Below are positions 30,401 through 41,254 of a DNA stretch of 64,000 nt, piece by piece. Source of the stretch: Patiria pectinifera (lineage: Eukaryota; Echinodermata; Asteroidea; Valvatida; Asterinidae); NCBI GenBank assembly GCA_029964075.1, contig CM057135.1, forward strand, positions 4,139,001 through 4,203,000, given 5' to 3'. The first letter of the stretch is position 1. Every line of letters starts with the position of its first letter. A program made the position numbers and the translations under genes. The notes under the pieces were generated by a model. The model saw only the letters and a program-made list of their open reading frames with translations, did no database searches and had not been told where the DNA came from.

Positions 30401-31303
30401 CCATCTGTGCTGATTGACATTTTTGAAAAAACATTTAATCATTTGAAATTACTCTTGGTTTTAATACATTAAAAATACATAAAAAGTAAAATAATACATC
30501 ACTTGAATCTCCCACTTACCAAACAGAAATCAATCAAAATGCCGAGTTCACCTGAATTTTTGGGCAGTTTTATACAATATATACAATTTACCCAATAGAA
30601 CAATTCTAAAGTAAACACTGCCAAAAGGACATTGAAAGTAAGGTGGGTCAATAGCATTGCATTTATTTGTAAGATACATAACTTGAATCTTGGTTATTTA
30701 GCGCTTGTATCTGGTCAACTGTGATAAAAATTTTACTACTTGTTCCATTTCTGTAGAAGATAAAATTTAAAATACAAAAAATACTGTGTCCACACCCACA
30801 CTAGACTAATTCTACACATAGAACACACCCAAGCAAATAAAGACCATCAACCTTCCACCCTCAGCCCTGTATCCAAGGTCAGCATCATACCCCCACAGTT
30901 TGTTTGCCCTGCCTAGGTCCCCCCCTCCCATTGACAGTTCCAGACTATTTTCTCAAAAGAAATGAAGGTCTATTAAGCCCTGGGAAATGTCACCATTCTC
31001 TCCAGTTGCACAAGGACAAGTAGGACCCCTTCCATCTCAGCAGGAGTCGATCGCATTCTATGGGAATATGGCAAAGTTTACAGAAGTTTTTAAATAGACT
31101 CAATGAACACCTAGCACACGAATGTCTTTTATGGATGGCCAAAAAGGGGGAGCCAGTGACAGTTTTCCTTTTCACTTTTAAAGTTTTCTTTGTACATGTT
31201 TTGTTGTTGGTTTACTCGTCATGGATAAATGGATTTAATTTTTATGTTTGCTTCTCTTAACAGGCATCATTAGATGTAGATCTTGAGGCGTATATTACCT
31301 CTG
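24437..31303 (+). CDS. HECT-type gene, upstream exons
   Basis: Host gene whose last exon lies beyond Polinton copy 2. Likely exons: 24437-24553 (phase 1 to 1; TTWKARFFLLNSS and an RIGLG ending, a pattern seen before HECT domains in invertebrate E3 ligases), 25127 to about 25211, 26850-26926 (Ser/Asp-rich, SSTDDDLFPVYS), about 28955-29030 or 28975-29030, 29519-30375 (minisatellite exon) and 31264-31303. The last two junctions are exact and in phase with each other and with 49958. The 25-29 kb exons are less certain, and the first exon was not found. Confidence 0.6.
24627..24861. mobile_element. Short MITE with CATGGGCGTC ends
   Basis: Perfect 10-bp inverted ends (24627-24636 and 24852-24861) enclose G runs and an AT-rich middle, 235 bp in all. 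It lies in an intron of the HECT-type gene. No coding potential. Confidence 0.55.
25212..26849. other. Intron of HECT-type gene
   Basis: AT-rich non-coding sequence with scattered homopolymers. I see no exon, RNA gene or well-bounded repeat. Confidence 0.5.
27143..28690. repeat. TGACGTCA-rich dispersed repeat, intronic copy
   Basis: It starts with a hairpin segment (GAGCTATGCCTGTTTG...AACAGGACATAG) like the starts at 56833 and 61581. It contains the same run of sentences (CAAGTTTTATGACGAT, ACGATGACGTCATGATGACG, AACCCAATC) seen in the 56.8-58.5 kb and 61.6-63.2 kb blocks. It is interrupted by the MITE at 27472-27835. No open frame of note. Confidence 0.65.
27472..27835. mobile_element. 364-bp MITE, AGGCC ends
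   Basis: Inverted ends of about 35 bp: AGGCC, an A run, then TCGGTCTCTGGTCAG on the left (27472-27508) and the inverse on the right (27799-27835). It is inserted inside the TGACGTCA-rich repeat, so it is younger than that repeat copy. It carries no gene. Confidence 0.75.
29519..30375 (+). CDS. HECT-type gene exon made of a 24-bp coding minisatellite
   Basis: The exon has an acceptor TTAAG/AACCC and a donor ACA/GTAAGT, and is open throughout (phase 1 in, phase 0 out). After an Arg-rich start it encodes about 30 tandem octapeptides of the form PPPAASER, with variants S/V/A at fixed places. The 24-bp unit is CCACCTGCTGCATCTGAGAGG plus CCA. It would form a long proline-rich, alternately charged spacer before the HECT domain. 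All six frames look open because the unit is a multiple of three; only this frame is bounded by splice sites in phase with flanking exons. Confidence 0.72.
30376..31263. other. Intron of HECT-type gene
   Basis: Begins GTAAGT and ends TTAACAG. AT-rich sequence with a pyrimidine-rich part at about 30840-30950. Nothing else identified. Confidence 0.6.
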
Positions 31304-31429
31304 GTAAGTTTATTCATGTGTGCTATATCCAGCATAGTTGTTTGGCAGAGTAACAGTGATCCTGTATGTTCTATGTTTAACATTTGTTTCTGTTGGTTTG
31401 TTTGATACTGCGGCCAGTGGCATAACTAG

Positions 31430-31684
31430 AGTAGGTATTAGTGGGGGATTCCAGACTTTGCCATAGGTCTGGGGGTAGTACAGGGCCAATGGGGAGAAGC
31501 CAGGGTACCAGACTTTACCCCCTCCCCCGTCTCTGCCCCTCCCATTGTACCCATCCCTTTCCAATGATCCCCGCCCCCAAATAGATCCCTCTCCCAATAT
31601 ATCTGTCTCCCTCCCCAAATATATCTCCCTCTAGCTCCCCAAATATATCTCTTCTCTCTCCGAGTTGTTATATTATAAGTGGGG
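31430..31684. repeat. Left terminal inverted repeat of copy 2
   Basis: About 255 bp, inverse of 47645-47888 with a few small indels in the pyrimidine-rich part. It contains CCCCAAATATATCTCCCTC sub-repeats. Confidence 0.92.
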
Positions 31685-31997
31685 ACAGGTACCAGACTTT
31701 ACCCCTCCCACCCCTTTCCCACCCCGATGATCCCCTCCTCCACCCCTCCCCCTCCCCACCACTTCCACCCCACCCCTTTTTCTTCCCAAATATATCTCCC
31801 TCTCAATATCTCAGTCTCAAAATCAGACCAGACTCTTCATATTTACAGTCACCCTCTTGGAGATCTCAACACAGACTCACAGCGACTGGTGCACAAGCCT
31901 ACAGTCACTTATAAATAAATAAACAAACAACGTTTTTTAGGTTTACAAATCAAAGTTTGAACTTTTATTAAAAAACATGTTACTTTAACAAAACATT

Positions 31998-32634
31998 GTC
32001 ATTTAAATTAACTCATTTAAATAGCTTTTCATACATCCTAATATATACAGTAAAAAGCCACTCCGAGTGGCTTTTTTGTTGTCATTTAAATTAACTCATT
32101 TAAATAGCTTTTCATACATCCTAATATATACAGTAAAAAGCCACTCTGAGTGGCTTTTTCGTTGTCATTCAAATTAACTCATTTAAATAGCTTTTCATAC
32201 ATCCTAATATATACAGTAAAAAGCCACTCCGAGTGGCTTTTTTGTTGTCATTTAAATTAACTCATTTAAATAGCTTTTCATACATCCTAATATATACAGT
32301 AAAAAGCCACTCCAGTGGCTTTTTGTTGTCATTTAAATTAGCTCATTTAAATAGCTTTTCATACATCCTAATATATACAGTAAAAAGCCACTCCGAGTGG
32401 CTTTTTTGTTGTCATTTAAATTAGCTCATTTAAATAGCTTTTCATACATCCTAATATATACAGTAAAAAGCCACTCCGAGTGGCTTTTTTGTTGTCATTT
32501 AAATTAACTCATTTAAATAGCTTTTCAACCATCCTAATATATACAGTAAAAAGCCACTCCGAGTGGCTTTTTTGTTGTCATTTAAATTAGCTCATTTAAA
32601 TGGCTTTTCATACATCTTAATATATACAGTAAAA
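31998..32634. repeat. 83-bp tandem repeat with hairpin, about eight units
   Basis: Units start GTCATTTAAATTAACTC at 31998, 32081, 32164, 32247 and onward at about 81-83-bp steps. Each unit contains the palindrome AAAAAGCCACTC-C-GAGTGGCTTTTT. Sequence is highly uniform, so the array is recent or homogenised. It lies between the left terminal repeat and the first gene, where an origin, packaging signal or expression boundary could lie. Function unknown. Confidence 0.88.
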
Positions 32635-32815
32635 AGCCACTCTCAGTAGCATTATGACATCATCGTTATATTAAGACGAGAGCCACTCCCAGTGGCATTA
32701 TGACATCATCGTTATATTAAGACGAGAGCCACTCTCAGTGGCATTATGACATCATCGTTATATTAGACGAGAGCCACTCTCAGTGGCATTATGACATCAT
32801 AATTATATTTAGTGA
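32635..32815. repeat. 46-bp tandem repeat, four units
   Basis: Units start AGCCACTC(T/C)CAGTGGCATT at 32635, 32681, 32727 and 32772 and contain TATGACATCATCGTTATA. The GCCACT...AGTGGC hairpin core is shared with the adjacent 83-bp array, so the two arrays are related. Confidence 0.85.
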
Positions 32816-33607
32816 CTAAGCGTTTTGGTCAATTTTTATATCATAGAGATATATCAAAATGGTACACTTTTAAGTTACTTTTTTAAGAAATATCTCGAGG
32901 TTTTTACACTTAAAAAATGGTATTAGCGGTACTTGAAAAAATCTTGCTTGTGCGATAAACCCGACGTAAAGTTATAAAGCAGCATATCCTCTTTTTCACA
33001 GGTTGCGATGGGGGTCATAATCTGAAAATATTACAAGTGGAAAAAAGCATTTACACTCAATGTTTGATCAAAAACATCACACACACTAATGGGTGGCTAG
33101 ACTTTTAGTGATTGTGTAGTATAGGTTGTTTTTTTAGAGAACAAAATCAATATGAAAACCTACATTATTGCCAGACTTTAATGTTAAAAACAATTTACCT
33201 TTTGGCTGGTGACTGCACGTTGGGCGTAGACGTCTGTACCGATCGACATATCATGTTGAAATGACACAGAAATACTGAATTGCACAACAGACAAAAATTC
33301 TAGAAATTTCCAAAGCTAAATTTAGTGACAGGCTATTCAACCCGAGTACAATAGGTTGTTCAAGGTCGGTTACCTTGCATATTTCAGTGCACAGTCATGA
33401 TCGAACTAGAACGGGTCGCAAGTCTTTTGTGTGATGTGACTGTGTCATGTATGGAGCGCCGATGGTATGGGTAGTATAAAATGAGCAAAAAGGTATGAAG
33501 CGCCAAAATGTCAATATCTCTCTCACAAGCCGGTGAGTCTGATTGCTTATAAATCCAAAAGTCTGACCTCTTAAAAAAAATTAAAAAAATTATATTGATA
33601 TATATAA
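32816..33607. other. Non-coding leader of copy 2
   Basis: AT-rich subterminal region without an open frame or repeat of note. The last 40 bp (TATATTGATATATATAA) before the ATG at 33608 resemble the element's AT promoter boxes. Confidence 0.5.
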
Positions 33608-36600
33608 ATGATGAATATGATCAGGCCAATCGTAAAGGGATTTTCTAGATGGAATAAAGCAACGCTGCGTGATTACGTCCAGCGATATAATATACCGTAC
33701 AATCAAAATGTTGCTCTTACGCGTAAAGTCTACATCAACGGGATAAAAAAATACGAAGCTCAATTTAAAAACTTGAGGAAAAAGAAGCTACATGAGCTCA
33801 AACAGATTGTAGACGATTATGATCTAGAATATAACCCGTCGGGTTATAAAGGTCGATTTTTGAAAAAAAGATTTACTCTCGGCGATTCAAAACCCTAGGC
33901 AACCCGAAGGTTTTCAAGAGGCTGAGTTCAGAGCGACGAGAAGATTTAGAAACAACTTTAGAAACTGGGAACTGATTCCTAGACTTTTTAACGACGATTT
34001 AGTCAGATTTTTTGATACGCACAAAGATCAAATTGTAACTAAAATCAAGTCAGAATTGAGAGAGCTAAGAGGTTTAAAAATGGAGCTCACAATCAAAATA
34101 AAATACGAAAAAACCAAACCAGATGGTACGATCGAAACGATCGAAGCTATACATTTTACCGATCAGAGAGTCGTTTTAAATCAAAGTCAAATAAAACAGG
34201 TTTTAAAAGAAGACATCGACCAGCTATTTAAAAAGGATGAAAGGTATACGAATCAAGGATCGGGTTGGGTTTTAAAAAAGATAATGGCGTTGTATATCAA
34301 CATCAACAGGTTTAACCCCGTGAGGGGTAGTTCTTATATTGACCTACCAAAATGTATCAAACAGAAAACGGCGATGATAAACATTAAAAACAAAGACAAC
34401 GAGTGTTTGAGATGGTGTTTGAGAGCCGCTCTTGGCTTGTATACGGATAAAGTAAAAATAACATAAAAACGATCCTAAATATAAAATTCATAAAGAAGAA
34501 CCTGTTGTATACACCAAAGACGACGGACTCAAATTTAAAGGCGTAGACTTTCCAACACCGATCGACCAGATACCAAAGATAGAAAGACAAAATAATTTAA
34601 CCATAAATGTATACGGTTATGAGGAGGAAATATATCCGTTATACGTGTCTAAAAATTATAAACCAGAGTCACGACCTATCGATCTGTTTTTGTTTTCTGA
34701 GGGCGACAAGCATCACTACTGCTGGATAAATAATTTTTCGAGATTGATTCACAACGTTACAAAACATAAAAGTAAGAAATATTTTTGTCGAAGGTGTCTG
34801 TGTCATTATAGAACGCAAGTAAAATTAGATAGACATATGACCGATTGTAACGGTATAGATACACATCCATCAAAGATTGTATTTCCTACCGCTAAGCGAA
34901 AATATGTAAATAACGAGTGGATAGTCGACGAAAACGATGTGCCAATATTAGAATTTAAAAACTACAGGTTTAAACAAAAAGCACCGTTTGTAGTTTACGC
35001 CGACTTTGAATCGATATTAGAAAACAACTCGGACGATAAAAAGGACAACACGCAAAAGACAAACATTCACAAAGCAAGCGGTTACTCGCTAGTTGTCGTC
35101 CGATGCGACGGCACCAATGCGTATCAAGAGACTTATAGAGGTAAAGATGCCGCATCAAAGTTTGTAAATAAAATGTTAAAAATACAAAGCGACATAAATT
35201 GCATATTTAAAAAAACCCAACCCATGAAATTTAACGAGCGAGCTAAAGAACATCATGATAAAACAAACACGTGTTGGATTTGCGAGAAACCAATTTATCC
35301 CAATTACTCGAGCAACTGTCAGTGCCAGAAACCCAAAAAACCAAAAACAGAAAAACAAATAAAAGAACATCAGTACGAAAACAAAAATGGATTTACCGAG
35401 TCTAAATGTCTCGAATGTAAAAAGAAAATCAACAAATTTAGAAAGGTGAGAGATCACTGCCACGTCACGGGTAGATATAGAGGTGCCGCGCACGCCTACT
35501 GCAATCTAAAATTACAAGTTAAACCAGGTTTTACCCCCATACCGGTCGTCTTTCACAATTTGCAAAATTACGACGCTCACTTGATCATGCAGAGTATTTC
35601 AGAGTACGATGACAAAAAGGAAATACAAGTTATCGCTAGAAATTCGGAAAAGTATATTTCGTTTTCGATCGGAAATATGCGATTTATAGACTCGTTTAAT
35701 TTTATGGCGTCTTCGTTGGATAGATTATCTAAAGCTTGTCCGAGAGAGTCGTTTAAACTACTCAGAGAACATTTTAATCGTCAAAACATCGACTCGTTGT
35801 TACAAAAAGGAGTTTATCCGTATGAATACATGGACTCGTTTGACAGATTTCAAGAGACAAGCCTACCCCCCATCGAACAATTTTACAGCATCCTAAAAGA
35901 CGAAAATATATCGCGAGAGGACTACGACAGAGCTAAACTGACGTGGAACGAGTTTAAAGTTAAAAACATGGGGAATATCACGATTTGTACGTCACTACCG
36001 ATACGTTATTACTGGCTTGCGTATTTGAAAACTTTAGGCAAACGTGTATTACAAACTACGCGTTAGATCCTGCTAATTACTACACAGCACCAGGATTGTC
36101 GTGGGATGCCTTGTTAAAACACTCGGAAGTTAAACTCGAACTTTTGCAAGACGTAGATAAACATTTATTTTTTGAAAAGGCAAAAAGAGGTGGTATCTCG
36201 AGCGTGGGTGGTATGAGATACTACAAAGCCAACAACAAATACCTACCCGACCATAATCCAAACGAGCCGTCGAGTTACATCACCTACCTCGATGCAAACA
36301 ATCTGTACGGCTGGGCCATGAGTCAATACCTGCCGTACAAAGACTTTAAATGGGCGTCTACAAAAACATTTACCGAGTCCAAGATATTATCTCTCAGGAA
36401 AACGTCAAACACCGGTTACTGCTTCGAAGTAGACCTCGATTACCCGGACAATCTCCACGACCTGCACAACGATTACCCCCTAGCGCCAGAAAACATTGTC
36501 ATACCAAAAGAATGGATGTCTGATTATCAAAACGAATTATTAGATACCGAACCTAATAGCAACGTGCAAAAATTAACGTGTACCCTTAATCCTAAACAAA

Positions 36601-37564
36601 AATATGTTTTGCACTACGTCACGTTGCAGTTGTATCTCAAACTCGGCTTGAAACTTAAAAAGGTGCATCGAGTGCTGCAATTTAAACAAGCACCTTGGAT
36701 GGCATCTTACATCGACAAAAACACGCAACTCCGAACAAAAGCGACCTCTGATTTTGAGAAAGACTTTTTTAAACTGATGAATAACAGCGTGTTTGGTAAG
36801 ACGATGGAAAACGTCAGAATCGGAATCGACGGTGATATGCGCAGAGGCAGTAACGATGACGATCGAGATAAATACCAAAAATTATACAGAAACCGAGCTA
36901 CAAAACGACGACGTCATTTTCAGAATGCAAATTGTCATTTGTCGAAAAGTACAAGACTAAAACCGTGTTAAACAAACCAATCTATTGCGGAGTGAGTATC
37001 TTGGATCTCTCAAAGACGCTGATGTACGATTTTTATTACAACCATTTGAAAGACAAGTACAAAGAGAAAATCAGGTTGATGTACACAGATACAGACAGTT
37101 TGGTACTCGTAGTGCACACGGACGACGTATACAAAGATATGCAGCAAAACGGGCAACAATACGACCTTTCGAATTATCCGACGGATCATCCTTTGTACGA
37201 TCCAACCAATAAGAAAGTGATCGGTAAATTTAAAGACGAGTTTGGAGGTAAAATAATCAAAGAAGTTGTTTGCATAAGACCTAAAATGTACTCGATTTTA
37301 ACCGCTGACATCAACTTGAAAAAAGCCAAGGGAGTCACAAAATCGGTCACCTCTAAGAAATTAAAACACCGACACTATTACGACTGCATCTTAAACAAGA
37401 AATCTCATTACGAAACCATGACTCACATTAGATCGGAAAATCACATCCTTTACACCGTATCTCAAAATAAACTATCGTTGAGTCCGTTGGACACAAAGAG
37501 GTACATTTTACCGTATGGAAGACACACGTTCGCTTATGGTCACCGTAATCTTGAGATTAATTAT
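33608..37564 (+). CDS. Protein-primed DNA polymerase B, full-length locus, frame-broken
   Basis: Whole polymerase locus of the element. Open pieces: 33608-33898 (SAP-like helix pairs), from about 33875 to 34466, from about 34480 to 36066, 35985-36971 and 36932-37609. The N-terminal pieces contain a DNA-binding-like domain and a C2HC-type finger (YFCRRCLCHYRT). Exonuclease, HNH-like and palm motifs follow as in copy 1. Breaks lie near 33875-33896 (A run), 34450-34480, 35985-36066 (shared with copy 1) and 36885-36940 (one base missing from an A run). The normal stop is changed from TAG to TAT, so the last piece reads on to 37609. Protein-primed assignment rests on the element family and motif layout. 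Confidence 0.88.
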
Positions 37565-38558
37565 GCGGGAATTGCGTGTCCGCGGGTACGACTTGAAGCT
37601 CTTGTCTAACAAAAGTCCTTTTGGGTCCGTCTTGCAGGTAGTAAAGAGTAGGGCCCGTCGTGACTTTTTTACCTTCAATCATTTTAAATTGACTCGTTCT
37701 TTTTTCCACGTTGAAGATGTCTACGCTCCAAATGGGATCTGTGGCTCTTCTAGAAGTTCCACCCTCTTGCTCGCCCGGGTAATATAAATATCTAACCATA
37801 GTGTCTTGGGGTAATTGTTGCTCTTTTGTTTTAACGGGGTTAGCCGGCGATTGCCGGACCTGTTTTAGTTTAACCGCCTCTGACGGCGCTTTAGCTATTA
37901 ATCTCGTCGTTTCATCGTTTATAGCTTTGATCACGCTGGGTAATCGCTCGACCCATTGCGTGTTTCTACTCTCGGGATTTAACATTTCTTGAGCGTACTG
38001 ATGACCAAACAGTTTCTCGGCTAGCGTTCGATTAAATCTTTCTACGATACCCTGCGATCGGTGGTTTCCGGGTTCGCCTACGATAATCTCGACGTTTTTT
38101 GAGGCCATCCATTTTTTAAATGCTCCTTTAAATTCGGTACCGGCGTCTACTCTCAACGTTTTAGGGTAACTCAAAGGCGACCTTGCGTAAATCTTGACGA
38201 TAGCATCTCGCGTGGAATCTGCCGTTTTAGAAACCAAAGGTTCTGCTTCGTGGTATCGACTCGCAACATCGACAACCGTCAAAGCGTATTTATAAGTCTT
38301 GCGTTTTACTTTATCCCAGGGTAGGTATAGCACATCCATTTGGTGAAAGTCGTTTGGTGTTTCAAACTCTCGCGAAGTACTCGTAGGCCTGGGTACATAC
38401 GCAGGACCCGGTAGATAAATTTGCCATATCGCTTGCTTTTTAAGCCAATCTCTGATTACCTTTTTATCGATTTTTGTTTTATCGTGTAAATGGTCGACGG
38501 CACTTTCACCTCTCCAATAACCGCTCGGGCTATAATACAGTTTAGATAATGTTTGCAT
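37557..38558 (-). CDS. Retroviral-type DDE integrase, copy 2
   Basis: Intact 333 residues with the same triad positions (D75, D138, E173) as copy 1 and few differences, including a short run of changes at the C-terminus. An intact integrase in both copies, with the terminal repeats preserved, means mobilisation in trans is conceivable even if the polymerase is broken. Confidence 0.95.
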   Translation of the reverse strand: MQTLSKLYYSPSGYWRGESAVDHLHDKTKIDKKVIRDWLKKQAIWQIYLPGPAYVPRPTSTSREFETPNDFHQMDVLYLPWDKVKRKTYKYALTVVDVASRYHEAEPLVSKTADSTRDAIVKIYARSPLSYPKTLRVDAGTEFKGAFKKWMASKNVEIIVGEPGNHRSQGIVERFNRTLAEKLFGHQYAQEMLNPESRNTQWVERLPSVIKAINDETTRLIAKAPSEAVKLKQVRQSPANPVKTKEQQLPQDTMVRYLYYPGEQEGGTSRRATDPIWSVDIFNVEKRTSQFKMIEGKKVTTGPTLYYLQDGPKRTFVRQELQVVPADTQFPHN

Positions 38559-38589
38559 ATTATTTAATATAAAAGACGTTTATAATAAT

Positions 38590-39012
38590 ATGGCTAGCGT
38601 TGCTATGATGTTAGGAGGCGCGATCGTCAACGCCTTAGCTTTTACTGGTTCAAACTTTTTATTTTCAAATCTGAAACAGAGTGACGAGGAGCGTAAGAGA
38701 CACGATTTAGCGATAGAACAACTCTCAGCCGCCAAAGATAAGTGGCAACGAGAACGAACGAAATATCTAGATTTTCTAAACGAACGTATCAGAAAACAAA
38801 ATGCTTCTAAAGAAACATTTTCTAACGTAGACCGAGCGTTGCGTTACTACAACGAGGTGAGTGGTCAATCTACCGAACTACCCGTAGGACTGCAACGCGA
38901 ACCCAAACTCGAAGATTTTTACGAACCTAGCGACCAACAAATAGAAAGAGAACTGGCGTTTATCGCGGGAGGAACGCTATTGGTGGGCTTCTTGGCTTAC
39001 AAATACCTTTAA
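38590..39012 (+). CDS. Small coiled-coil protein with terminal membrane segment, copy 2
   Basis: 140 residues, intact. It differs from copy 1 by three conservative changes (D to E and N to K in the coil, R to K near the end). The hydrophobic C-terminus (about 124-140) is retained. Function not recognised. Confidence 0.85.
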   Translation: MASVAMMLGGAIVNALAFTGSNFLFSNLKQSDEERKRHDLAIEQLSAAKDKWQRERTKYLDFLNERIRKQNASKETFSNVDRALRYYNEVSGQSTELPVGLQREPKLEDFYEPSDQQIERELAFIAGGTLLVGFLAYKYL

Positions 39013-39034
39013 ATTTAAAACTCGTATAAATAAA

Positions 39035-40301
39035 ATGAATGCGTATGGAAAAAAGCTCAATCCCAGCAGACTATTAAAAATACCCAGATCTATCAAGGGT
39101 GAGAGAAAAGAGGTGGTCATTACCCACAATCCTAGTAGTATATCGGCGGGGCAAACGCTGAGGGTCAAGTTTCCTCAATTGGGTGTAGACGACGTGATCG
39201 TACCCGGCACTTGTAAACTAGCTTTCAATTTAGAACTCGAAGGTGGAAGCGACAACAATAGAACCATTTTTGGTAATTTAGCCAGAAATTTAGTCTGCGA
39301 AATCAGCGTCAGGCTTCAAGGTCACGAAATTGTGAGTTATCGTCACGCCGACGTGTATCACAACTTTAAAGACAATTGGATCAACAGCTCGACGACTCGA
39401 AACATGGCGTACTCCGGCATAGAAAAAGAAAACGTGTCTAAACTAAGAACTGGGGCTGAAGATGCTAACGCGGGCGCCAACAACGGTAAGGATCAAGCTA
39501 TCGCGGATGCCTATGGTAACAGATATTGTATTCCCTAGACATTGACATACTGACTTCGCATCACCCTTTTTACCCCAGCGGTTTAAAACAACCTCTGACG
39601 TACGAGATAAAGTTTAACGATCACGAAAAAGTAGTCAACAGTTCAGATACGGCGGCGATGTATTCTATCTCAGACTTGTCTCTCGAATACGAAGTGGTGA
39701 CCAACAGAGACCTAGCTATCACCATCAGGAATAAACACAAGGGGTTAATGCAATATCTGTTTGATAAAATCCACTCGCTAGAAGTTAGATCCGTCAACAA
39801 ATCGGACACGCTTTGGAACGTCAGCGTTAATCAACCCATCAGGAGTCTCAAGGGTATTTTGTTTTGTTTAAAGATCCCGCTGTCAAAAATCCGCAGCGAT
39901 TTTACAATCCAAAAATAACCAAAACATCGGTGACCGTAGAAGGTAAACCCAATCAACTCTACAGTCAAGGCATGTTTCAGTATCAACACTGGAATGAAAT
40001 CAACAAGTTCTTTGGAGACAGCGATACCGAAAGCGGGCGCGGAGTAGCTAAAGACTTAAATTTGACGGGTTTTGACCTCGGAGACTACCTAAAAGACAAG
40101 TACGGTCTGTGGCTCGATTTTAGAAGTAACGACGACAATTCCGCTCACGGATCTGGTAGGAAACTCGGAGACGGAGGAGGCATCAACATTCAATTTAACA
40201 GAGAAGCCGAAGGTCAAGGTGACCTCACGATGTACGTATTTTTAGTCATGGATGCTCAATTGAACTTGGAAGACGGAAATTTTAAATCTCTGTTAAGTTA
40301 A
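39035..40301 (+). CDS. Major capsid-like protein, copy 2, frame-broken
   Basis: Same gene as 4232-5499. Open pieces are 39035-39538, 39526-39918 and 39864-40301. Breaks lie at 39530-39540, where a C run is one base shorter than in copy 1, and at about 39858-39870, where a T run is one base shorter. The site broken in copy 1 is unbroken here. The two copies thus carry different, non-overlapping lesions. Confidence 0.77.
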
Positions 40302-40302
40302 A

Positions 40303-40887
40303 ATGACACAACCGCATTGCGCTTTAATCGTCGGCAAAACAAATTCGGGCAAAACCAAATGGATTTTGGATCTGTTAGAGTCAGATTATAAAAACACATT
40401 TGAGGCGATAGTCATCATTTGCCCTACCATATTTAAAAACAAAACGTACATCGAAAGAAAGTGGATTCAAGCAGATCCCGAGGTATACCTCTGCGATCCG
40501 GAATTGTACAAGATGACGCTCAACGAAGCGATCGATATTTACAGTAAAATATTCGAAGGTGTTGCCACGCTGTTTATCGTGGACGATTGCTCTTCGGATC
40601 AAGAGATTAAATATCGTAAAAAGGCGTTTAGCGGAAGACACGTAAATCACAGCTGTTGGTTACTGACCCAAAAGTACAACAGCGTTTTAAAGGATTATAG
40701 AGAAAACACGGCTTGGTTGGCGTTATTTTACTGCAAAGATAAAACATCGTTTGATCAAGCGTTAGACGAAAATGACGTCGTTCCCATTGAACAACAAGAT
40801 TATATAAAACGACGTTTGAGAGATGTGAAATATAGTAAATTGGTCGTATACACCGAACCTCCAGTTAGTTACGAGCTACTTGAGTAG
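40303..40887 (+). CDS. Packaging ATPase (A32-like), copy 2
   Basis: 194 residues. Walker A GKTNSGKT (11-18) and Walker B (D94-D95) are intact. A 21-bp in-frame deletion relative to copy 1 removes seven residues just after Walker B (about residue 107). One base separates it from the capsid stop, as in copy 1. The deletion is close to the active site, so activity may differ. Confidence 0.92.
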   Translation: MTQPHCALIVGKTNSGKTKWILDLLESDYKNTFEAIVIICPTIFKNKTYIERKWIQADPEVYLCDPELYKMTLNEAIDIYSKIFEGVATLFIVDDCSSDQEIKYRKKAFSGRHVNHSCWLLTQKYNSVLKDYRENTAWLALFYCKDKTSFDQALDENDVVPIEQQDYIKRRLRDVKYSKLVVYTEPPVSYELLE

Positions 40888-41122
40888 ATTAATAACCTAA
40901 CTGCTTAACTAAATTAAGCTAGGTGCTTAACTAAATTAAGCTAGGTGCTTAACTAAATTAAGCTAGGTGCTCAAGTTAAATTATCTAGCTGCTTAACTAA
41001 TAGGACCTAGCTTAGTAGCAACCTATTCAACAAACTACACATGTATTACAATTTGTTAATCAACAAACGTCAACAAAATGTATTTTGTTGTTAGTAAATG
41101 ATAGCAATATTCGAGTATATGC

Positions 41123-41254
41123 ATGCAGTTTTTGGCTATTATCATCATATCGCTTAATCTATCGTTTTACACCTACGAATACCTTTGCTTTTGTAACAAA
41201 GTTGCAACAGCTACAACAAAATTAAATTCCTTTCTAATTAAATGGAAGACCTAA
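41123..41254 (+). CDS. 43-aa membrane microprotein, copy 2
   Basis: Same frame and hydrophobic core as 6307-6438. The inserted CATG just upstream rules out the longer alternative start in this copy. It overlaps the next ATG by 13 bp. Confidence 0.55.
   Translation: MQFLAIIIISLNLSFYTYEYLCFCNKVATATTKLNSFLIKWKT

Noticed and set aside
29591-30434. Long open frames on the minus strand and in other plus frames over the minisatellite (for example 209, 254 and 140 codons)
   Set aside because: The 24-bp unit is a multiple of three, so any frame without a stop in one unit stays open. Only the frame at 29519-30375 joins flanking exons in phase.
31998-32815. CRISPR-like array
   Set aside because: Units are contiguous with no unique spacers, and the host is a metazoan.
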